From the NCBI GenBank assembly GCA_946477805.1, contig CAMKZP010000295.1:1-5101 (forward strand): a stretch of DNA of 5,101 nt. The letters run 5' to 3'. Below are positions 1 to 4,228 of this stretch, piece after piece. The notes beneath the pieces are model-generated. The model did no database searches. It saw nothing but the letters and a program-made list of their open reading frames with translations, and had not been told where the DNA came from. This DNA is from an uncultured Enterobacter sp. GTDB taxonomy: Bacteria > Pseudomonadota > Gammaproteobacteria > Enterobacterales > Enterobacteriaceae. The position numbers were made by a program, and so were the translations under genes. How positions within the stretch are numbered: position 1 is the stretch's first letter; every line of letters begins with the position of its first letter.

Positions 1-289
1 CCGTCTGGTTAAGCTGCGCGCCCAGAGAGATCTGCGCGACGTAAACGTGGCCGTACATCATCATGCTCACGCCCAAATCCTTACGCGCCTTGCGCTTACC
101 GTGCTCGCCAAACTTGGTGACCGCACCCAGCGGCGTGGCTTTTGACGCCTGCCCCCCGGTGTTGGAGTAACACTGGGTATCGAGCACCAGAATATTGACG
201 TTCTCGGTCAGGCTCAGGACGTGATCCAGCCCGCCAAAGCCGATGTCGTAGGCCCAGCCGTCGCCGCCGATCAGCCAGATTGATTTCTC
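1..289 (-). CDS. nifJ: nifJ, C-terminal part (TPP-binding domain), partial at both ends
   Basis: This stretch reads as 96 open codons on the minus strand, from Glu at 289-287 to Thr at 4-2. It belongs to the same protein as the long frame to its right, pyruvate:flavodoxin/ferredoxin oxidoreductase. It starts EKSIWLIGGDGWAYDIGFGG, the thiamine-diphosphate-binding GDGWAYDIG motif of this family, and continues with DTQCYSNTGGQASK and FGEHGKRKARKDLG, which are also typical. In the family this domain binds the Mg-TPP phosphates. The frame has no start of its own. It is out of register with the upstream part because of the adapter insertion at 290-305. It leaves the window at position 1, so about 120 C-terminal residues, including the expected fourth Cys ligand of the proximal cluster, lie outside. 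I infer this is one gene with 271-2994 in the real genome. Confidence 0.93.
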
Positions 290-2994
290 CTGTCTCTTAT
301 ACACACGCGGGCGCGGTGCTGATCGACGGTCAGCCTGAAGCCAAGCCCAAACTCGGCATTATCTTCAAACAGGGAGTTCGCCCACGCCGGACCGCGGCCG
401 TTCGCGTCGGTGGTATATGGCGTGGAAGGGAGGTTTCCGCCGTAAATGGATGAACAGCCCGTGGCGTTAGCAATCAGCATGCGGTCGCCGTACAGCTGCG
501 TCAGCAGCTTGATGTACGGCGTTTCGCCGCAGCCGGAGCAGGCGCCGGAGTACTCAAAGAGCGGCGTAATCAGCTGCGAGGTACGAATATCGATACGTTC
601 CAGCGCGCTGCGGTCAATTTCAGGGAGGCCAAGGAAGAAGTCGTAATTCACCTTCTCTTCTTCAACGTGCTCCAGACGCGACATCATATTGATGGCTTTG
701 ATTTCCGGGTTCTGACGGTCCTTCGCCGGACACACCTCAACGCACAGGTTACAGCCGGTGCAGTCTTCAGGCGCAACCTGAAGAACATATTTCTGCCCGC
801 GCATATCGCGGGATTTCACGTCCAGCGAGTGCAGGCTGGCTGGCGCGGCGTCCATTTCCTCAGGCGACACCACTTTGGCACGAATAGCCGAATGCGGGCA
901 GGCGGCCACGCAGTGGTTGCACTGGGTGCACAGCTCTTCTTTCCAGATCGGGATCTCTTCCGCGATGTTGCGTTTTTCCCAGCGCGTGGTGCCCATCGGC
1001 CAGGTGCCGTCCGGCGGCAGGGCCGACACGGGCAGGGCGTCACCGAGCCCGGCGAGCATGGCGGCGGTAACCGTTTTAACAAAATCAGGAGCCGCATCGG
1101 AGACAACCGGCGGACGTTTAGGGCTGTCGGCGTTCACCTGCTGGAGTGGGACTTCTGACAGTAATTCCCGCGCCAGCGCGAGCGCCTGCCAGTTACGTTC
1201 CACCAGCTCCTGGCCCTTGCTGCTGTAGCTTTTCGCAATGGCTCCCTGCAGCTCCATCAGGGCGCTGTCGCCCGGCAGAATATTGGTCAGGTGGAAGAAG
1301 GCCATTTGCATGACGGTATTGATGCGCGCGCCCAGACCGCATTCGCGGGCTATTTTTGCGGCGTTAATCACGAAGAGGCGGGCTTTTTTCTGGTTCAGCA
1401 CCGCCTGCACTTCCTGCGGCAGCCGCGCCCACACTTCGTCCGGGCTGTACGGCGTGTTGATCAGGAAAATACCGCCGGGCTTCAGGCGCTCGGCCATCTG
1501 GTATTTGTCGATAAACTGCAGCTGGTGACAGCCAACAAAATCCGCCTGTGAAATCAAATACGCCGAGCGGATAGGGTGCTCGCTGACGCGCAGGTGGGAA
1601 ACGGTCAGCCCGCCCGCTTTTTTGGAGTCATAGACAAAATAGCCCTGGGCGTACCACGGCGTCGAATTGCCGATGATCTTGATGTTGTTCTTTGTCGCCG
1701 AGACGCTGCCGTCGCTGCCCAGGCCGTAGAACAACGCTTCGAGCTTGGCTGTCGACGGCAGGGTGTTTTCCGGCAGGGCCAGGGAGAGGTTGGTCACATC
1801 ATCATAAATGCCGACCGTAAAGCGCGGCTTCGGTTTTGCCGCACTCAGCTCGTTAAACACCGCCAGCACGCAGTCCGGGCCGAACTCTTTGGACGATAAA
1901 CCGTAGCGGCCGCCGATGACGCGCGGCAGCGTTTCGCGCTCGCCGCTGCTGAAGGCTTCCGCCAGCGCGGTCATTACGTCCAGATAGAGCGGCTCCGCGT
2001 GGGCGCCGGGCTCTTTTGTGCGATCGAGCACCGCCACGTTTCGCGCGCTTTCCGGCAGCGCGGAGAGCAGGTGTCTGGCTGAGAACGGACGGAAGAGGCG
2101 AACCTTAAGCACGCCGACCTTCTCGCCGCGCGTCAGCAGTTCATCCACCACCTCCTCGCAGGTGCCGATCGCGGAACCCATCAGCACGATGACGCGCTCC
2201 GCCTGCGGGTGGCCGTAATATTCGAAGGGTTTGTATTCCCGCCCGGTGGCGCTGGCGAAGTCGTTCATCGCCTGCTCGACGCAGTCGTAGACCGCGTTGT
2301 ACCACGGGTTTGTCGCCTCGCGGGACTGGAAGTAGGTGTCCGGGTTGGCGGACGTGCCGCGAATGACCGGGTGCTCCGGGTTCAGGGCGCGGGCGCGATG
2401 GGCGTCAATTTCCGCCTGCGGAAGCAGGTTTCGGATCGTGTCATCAGCCAGCGGGACGATTTTGTTGATTTCGTGAGAGGTACGGAAACCGTCGAAGAAA
2501 TGAATAAACGGCACGCGGCTTTTCAGCGTCGCAACGTGCGAGATCAGCGCGAAGTCCTGCGCTTCCTGAACGCTGCTGGCGCACAGCATCGCGCAGCCGG
2601 TCTGGCGTACGGCCATGACGTCCGAGTGGTCGCCGAAGATGGACAGCGCGTGAGTGGCAACGGTACGTGCCGCAACGTGAAGCACAAACGGCGTGAGCTG
2701 CCCGGCCAGCTTGTACAGCGTTGGGATCATCAGCAGCAACCCCTGCGATGAGGTAAACGATGTCGAGAGGGCACCGGTCTGAAGCGCGCCGTGCACGGTT
2801 GCAATAGCTCCGGCTTCCGACTGCATTTCTACCACTCGGGGGACATCGCCCCAGACGTTTTTTAACCCGTTGCCGGCCCAGGCGTCCGCCTGCTCGGCCA
2901 TCGTGGAGCTTGGCGTAATCGGGTAGATGGCGATAACTTCGCTGGTGCGAAACGCGACGGACGCGACTGCACCATTACCGTCAATAGTTTGCAT
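271..2994 (-). CDS. nifJ: pyruvate:flavodoxin/ferredoxin oxidoreductase (NifJ/YdbK), main part, artificially truncated
   Basis: Cytoplasmic enzyme that oxidises pyruvate with CoA to acetyl-CoA and CO2 and passes electrons to flavodoxin or ferredoxin. The start ATG at 2994-2992 gives MQTIDGNGAV, as in E. coli YdbK, with a modest AAGGG ribosome site at 3008-3004. Visible parts: the N-terminal pyruvate/TPP domain with YPITPSS at residues 24-30 and the SEAGA glutamate at 60; domain II with GSAIGTCEE near 273; the gamma-type domain with GLGSDGSVSATKNN near 425; a bacterial ferredoxin domain with two 4Fe-4S sets, Cys 689/692/695/699 and 745/748/751/755; then Cys 819, 822 and 847, which should ligate the proximal cluster. 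Native sequence ends at about residue 897. The last ten residues come from adapter sequence plus out-of-frame downstream sequence, ending at the TGA at 273-271. The family is usually about 1170 residues. Nothing else in the frame looks damaged. Confidence 0.96.
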   Translation of the reverse strand: MQTIDGNGAVASVAFRTSEVIAIYPITPSSTMAEQADAWAGNGLKNVWGDVPRVVEMQSEAGAIATVHGALQTGALSTSFTSSQGLLLMIPTLYKLAGQLTPFVLHVAARTVATHALSIFGDHSDVMAVRQTGCAMLCASSVQEAQDFALISHVATLKSRVPFIHFFDGFRTSHEINKIVPLADDTIRNLLPQAEIDAHRARALNPEHPVIRGTSANPDTYFQSREATNPWYNAVYDCVEQAMNDFASATGREYKPFEYYGHPQAERVIVLMGSAIGTCEEVVDELLTRGEKVGVLKVRLFRPFSARHLLSALPESARNVAVLDRTKEPGAHAEPLYLDVMTALAEAFSSGERETLPRVIGGRYGLSSKEFGPDCVLAVFNELSAAKPKPRFTVGIYDDVTNLSLALPENTLPSTAKLEALFYGLGSDGSVSATKNNIKIIGNSTPWYAQGYFVYDSKKAGGLTVSHLRVSEHPIRSAYLISQADFVGCHQLQFIDKYQMAERLKPGGIFLINTPYSPDEVWARLPQEVQAVLNQKKARLFVINAAKIARECGLGARINTVMQMAFFHLTNILPGDSALMELQGAIAKSYSSKGQELVERNWQALALARELLSEVPLQQVNADSPKRPPVVSDAAPDFVKTVTAAMLAGLGDALPVSALPPDGTWPMGTTRWEKRNIAEEIPIWKEELCTQCNHCVAACPHSAIRAKVVSPEEMDAAPASLHSLDVKSRDMRGQKYVLQVAPEDCTGCNLCVEVCPAKDRQNPEIKAINMMSRLEHVEEEKVNYDFFLGLPEIDRSALERIDIRTSQLITPLFEYSGACSGCGETPYIKLLTQLYGDRMLIANATGCSSIYGGNLPSTPYTTDANGRGPAWANSLFEDNAEFGLGFRLTVDQHRARVCIRDRRNQSG
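290..305 (-). other. Nextera/Tn5 mosaic-end adapter remnant (assembly artefact)
   Basis: The plus strand reads CTGTCTCTTATACACA, identical to the first 16 bases of the 19-base reverse-complement mosaic end used in Nextera tagmentation libraries. The remaining three bases (TCT) are absent and the sequence continues CGCG. Read in the nifJ direction this is TGTGTATAAGAGACAG, which translates in this frame to the known contaminant string VCIRDR. It lies exactly at the point where nifJ changes frame and loses sequence. There is no second mosaic end and no transposon body. Confidence 0.95.
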
Positions 2995-3017
2995 AGGACA
3001 AAACCCTTACATTGCGC

Positions 3018-3054
3018 AAAAAAAAGAGGGACCCGTAAAACGTCGACGAGCCCT
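3018..3054 (-). terminator. intrinsic-terminator-like hairpin with U8 tract in the nifJ leader
   Basis: Read on the minus strand, the arm at 3054-3046 (AGGGCTCGT) pairs with 3036-3027 (ACGGGTCCCT) in nine pairs. One is a G-U wobble, and T3031 is bulged. The loop has nine bases (3045-3037). A single C and eight consecutive T residues follow at 3025-3018. This is the classic shape of a rho-independent terminator. It lies about 24 bases before the nifJ start codon and downstream of the best nifJ promoter candidate, so it would act as an attenuator or end a short leader RNA. No leader peptide fits in the short transcript. Pairing was done by eye, without an energy calculation. Confidence 0.7.
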
Positions 3055-3069
3055 GAATATTATTCCCTT

Positions 3070-3078
3070 ATTTTAGCA
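3070..3078 (-). promoter_or_regulatory. candidate extended -10 promoter of nifJ
   Basis: The minus strand reads TGCTAAAAT: a TAAAAT hexamer at 3075-3070 (five of six to consensus) preceded by the TGn extension. No good -35 hexamer lies 17 bases upstream (AAATCG at 3098-3093), which would suit an activator-dependent promoter. The expected start is near 3063, giving a leader of about 69 bases that contains the hairpin with the U tract. Confidence 0.5.
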
Positions 3079-3085
3079 AAGGTCG

Positions 3086-3105
3086 GGTTTTACGATTTTC
3101 GCTTT
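3086..3105 (-). promoter_or_regulatory. possible Mar/Sox/Rob box overlapping the nifJ -35 region
   Basis: On the minus strand 3105-3086 matches about 10 of the 14 specified positions of the degenerate consensus AYnGCACnnWnnRYYAAAY. It keeps GC at 3102-3101 and the AAAC end at 3090-3087, but misses AC in GCAC. It overlaps the weak -35 of the candidate promoter, the placement of class II SoxS/MarA promoters. E. coli ydbK is reported as a SoxRS-regulon gene, so the location is plausible. Degenerate boxes of this kind occur often by chance. Confidence 0.3.
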
Positions 3106-3204
3106 TGTGTCCTGCGTATTCCCGTCATCAATGAGTAGATCAAGGTTTGGGTGAAAAAATTGCGAGAAATTGTTTCTGTGGCGCATAAATACGCACTTCC
3201 ACTC

Positions 3205-3233
3205 TCGACGATGCGGCGCGCGATGCCTATGAT
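3205..3233 (+). promoter_or_regulatory. candidate sigma-70 promoter of ydbJ
   Basis: TCGACG at 3205-3210 (four of six to TTGACA) and TATGAT at 3228-3233 (five of six to TATAAT) are separated by exactly 17 bases. The expected start near 3240 would leave a leader of roughly 29 bases before the ydbJ ATG. No other element upstream of ydbJ looks as good. Confidence 0.55.
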
Positions 3234-3240
3234 GCATAGG
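3226..3240. repeat. perfect inverted repeat over the ydbJ -10, possible operator
   Basis: CCTATG (3226-3231) and CATAGG (3235-3240) form a perfect 6-base inverted repeat around the triplet ATG. It spans the -10 hexamer and expected start of the ydbJ promoter, where a bound repressor would block transcription. The word GATGC also occurs three times close by (3210, 3222, 3231). I do not recognise a regulator for it. Confidence 0.45.
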
Positions 3241-3258
3241 TTTCGCTTAATTAATGGG

Positions 3259-3263
3259 GGAGG
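3259..3263 (+). promoter_or_regulatory. ribosome binding site that decides the ydbJ start
   Basis: GGAGG lies five bases before the ATG at 3269, within a G-rich run from 3256. It selects this start over the in-frame ATG at 3254, which lies before the site and would put five residues ahead of the lipoprotein signal peptide. Confidence 0.85.
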
Positions 3264-3268
3264 AGAAC

Positions 3269-3535
3269 ATGCGTTCAGCATTTTGGGTAGGGTGTGCCGC
3301 ATTACTGTTATCGGCATGCAGCAATGAACCCGTTCAGCAGGCAACGGCGGCGCACGTGACGCCGGGAATGAAGGCCGCCATGTCTAACTCGGGGCAAGCT
3401 AACTGCGCGATGATCGGCGGTTCACTGTCCGTTGCTCGCCAGCTCGACGGCTCCGCCACCGGGATGTGCGCGCTGCCTAACGGCAAACGCTGCAGCGAGC
3501 AGTCGCTTACCGTGGGAAGTTGCGGTAACTACTGA
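3269..3535 (+). CDS. ydbJ: YdbJ, DUF333 family small lipoprotein
   Basis: Encodes 88 residues, the length I recall for E. coli YdbJ. The N-terminus MRSAFWVGCAALLLSAC is a lipoprotein signal peptide with lipobox LSAC and lipidated Cys17. Ser at the next position favours outer-membrane sorting over inner-membrane retention. The mature part has the DUF333 pattern: NCAMIGG at 45-51, an ARQLDGSATGMCALPNG stretch, then KRCSEQSL and GSC. Cys 46, 67, 75 and 85 could form disulfides in the periplasm. Some databases call the family putative hemolysin, without good support, and the function is unknown. The gene is divergent from nifJ and convergent with hslJ, its stop codon ending one base before the hslJ stop. 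Confidence 0.92.
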   Translation: MRSAFWVGCAALLLSACSNEPVQQATAAHVTPGMKAAMSNSGQANCAMIGGSLSVARQLDGSATGMCALPNGKRCSEQSLTVGSCGNY

Positions 3536-3973
3536 TTATTCAACGCGCTTAAACATCAGCGTTTTTTCAGCTGTCGCCAGCGTCAGCTGGTCTTCAGTCA
3601 GGTCGACCTGTGCCCCCGCGCGCAGCATGTCGCCGATGGTGCGATCCAGTTCGTTAAGCTGCGGTTCGCTGCACATTTTACGGGTCATCGCCAGCGTTTT
3701 AACGGTGAGCGCGCCTTCGGACAATTTCCCCTGTCCGTTAAAGCGGTTGCACATTCCGCCTGAAACGGTGATGTTGTTAACCAGGCTGATGTCTGACAGC
3801 GCGCTAAAGCTGATTTCAGGCTGCGCTGCCGTTTTGGTGACGGCTTTACCGTCAACGTTTTCCAGAACAAAACGGTGGTTTTGCAGCTGCTCCGGCTGGA
3901 CGGAGGCTTTGCCAGGGTTGACGCAGCCCGTCAGGGCGAGGCTCAAAAAGGTAACTGCAGCAAGCTTATTCAT
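3536..3973 (-). CDS. hslJ: HslJ, META-domain heat-shock lipoprotein
   Basis: Encodes 145 residues, close to E. coli HslJ (about 140). The start ATG at 3973-3971 is chosen because MNKLAAVTFLSLALTGC is a complete lipoprotein signal peptide (lipobox LTGC, Cys17, next residue Val, so probably outer membrane). An AGAAG-rich site lies just before it. The in-frame ATG at 4075 would add 34 uncharacteristic residues and start near the upstream terminator. The mature part is a META/HslJ domain: HRFVLENVDGK near 33, SGGMCNRFNGQGK at 71-83 and LAMTRKMC at 94-101. The loop before SGGMC seems several residues longer than in E. coli. In E. coli hslJ is heat-inducible and linked to novobiocin resistance; its molecular activity is unknown. 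It is transcribed separately from the oxidase genes, with a hairpin between them. Confidence 0.95.
   Translation of the reverse strand: MNKLAAVTFLSLALTGCVNPGKASVQPEQLQNHRFVLENVDGKAVTKTAAQPEISFSALSDISLVNNITVSGGMCNRFNGQGKLSEGALTVKTLAMTRKMCSEPQLNELDRTIGDMLRAGAQVDLTEDQLTLATAEKTLMFKRVE
3542..3567 (+). terminator. weak candidate terminator for ydbJ inside the hslJ 3' end
   Basis: AACGC at 3542-3546 can pair with GCGTT at 3559-3563, followed by four more T residues (3564-3567). The stem is only five pairs with a 12-base loop. An alternative folding uses AAC/GTT plus GCT/AGC. It lies seven bases after the ydbJ stop and within hslJ coding sequence. It is the only terminator-like element after ydbJ that I found. 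Confidence 0.3.
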
Positions 3974-4037
3974 TTTTCTTCTCAAACTATCAATATCGTC
4001 AATCATTACCAGTGTAACGATACGTCCCCGTGCGTTA

Positions 4038-4064
4038 ATGGGGTTTATCTGAAAGTGCGAGAAG
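4038..4064 (-). promoter_or_regulatory. possible sigma-32 (heat-shock) promoter of hslJ
   Basis: The minus strand has CCCCAT at 4043-4038, followed by TAA, matching the sigma-32 -10 consensus. Fifteen bases upstream is CTTCTC at 4064-4059, which shares only CTT with the CTTGAA -35 element. The expected start is about 55-60 bases before the hslJ ATG. I favour it mainly because hslJ is a heat-shock gene in E. coli. I saw no convincing sigma-70 pair in the same gap. Confidence 0.33.
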
Positions 4065-4066
4065 AG

Positions 4067-4091
4067 ACCGGGCAACGGTGATTTGCCCGGT
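4067..4091 (-). terminator. hairpin terminator after the oxidase operon
   Basis: ACCGGGCAA at 4067-4075 and TTGCCCGGT at 4083-4091 are a perfect nine-base inverted repeat with a seven-base loop, starting nine bases after the stop of the small membrane gene. On the minus strand a pyrimidine-rich CTCTTCTC run follows. It is not a pure T run, so termination may be partial. On the plus strand there is no T run, so I assign it to the leftward oxidase transcript. Confidence 0.62.
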
Positions 4092-4099
4092 ACATAGCG

Positions 4100-4228
4100 T
4101 TAGTGAGATTTAAACCCCGCCGCCGTCATCAGCATGCGGAAGAACATGCTCACCGCGGCGAGCGCCAGAACGCTGCCGCCCCAGATGACGGCCAGCCACA
4201 TCAAACGTTTCCAGACAGGTTGTTGCAT
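4100..4228 (-). CDS. small single-span membrane protein, DUF2474-like, bd-type oxidase accessory
   Basis: Encodes 42 residues: a short basic start (MQQPVWKR), one hydrophobic span at about 9-33, and the end MLMTAAGFKSH. The ATG at 4228-4226 overlaps the cydB stop by one base (TGATG), with a GGAGG ribosome site ten bases upstream inside the end of cydB, so the two are translationally coupled. An upstream in-frame start at 4357 is rejected because it would lie deep inside cydB. From memory the pattern KRL-WL-IW-SV-LA followed by R-LM-AAG is DUF2474, a family found just after cioB genes. It is probably a small bd-oxidase subunit like CydX, which stabilises the haem centre in E. coli; it does not resemble CydX itself in sequence. 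The stop at 4102-4100 is followed by a terminator hairpin. Confidence 0.85.
   Translation of the reverse strand: MQQPVWKRLMWLAVIWGGSVLALAAVSMFFRMLMTAAGFKSH

Noticed and set aside
290..305. A genuine Tn5 or mini-transposon insertion in nifJ
   Set aside because: Only one, incomplete end (16 of 19 bases) is present, with no cargo and no 9-base duplication, and genuine coding sequence is missing at the same point. Adapter contamination explains all of this.
667..2751. Several long plus-strand open frames opposite nifJ (for example 667-1158 and 2209-2751)
   Set aside because: They are mirror frames of a GC-rich, strongly conserved coding sequence, and their translations are Arg/His/Val-rich with no known motif.
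271..2994. A naturally shortened NifJ of 907 residues or a split two-gene NifJ
   Set aside because: The unique C-terminal tail is encoded by adapter plus out-of-frame nifJ sequence, and the TPP domain follows immediately in another frame without a start codon or ribosome site.
3127..3142. An FNR site between nifJ and ydbJ
   Set aside because: There are two ATCAA words, but in direct orientation with wrong spacing; the TTGAT-N4-ATCAA palindrome is not formed.
3254..3268. The upstream ATG at 3254 as the ydbJ start
   Set aside because: It lies before the strong GGAGG site, has no site of its own, and would add a charged MGEEN extension to a lipoprotein signal peptide.
3090..3344. An 84-residue minus-strand protein across the nifJ-ydbJ gap
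   Set aside because: It is antisense to the start of ydbJ, crosses both promoter regions, and has no recognisable domain or ribosome site.
3974..4075. A longer HslJ starting at 4075
   Set aside because: The added 34 residues do not resemble HslJ and would bury the lipoprotein signal peptide; the ATG at 3973 has a ribosome site.
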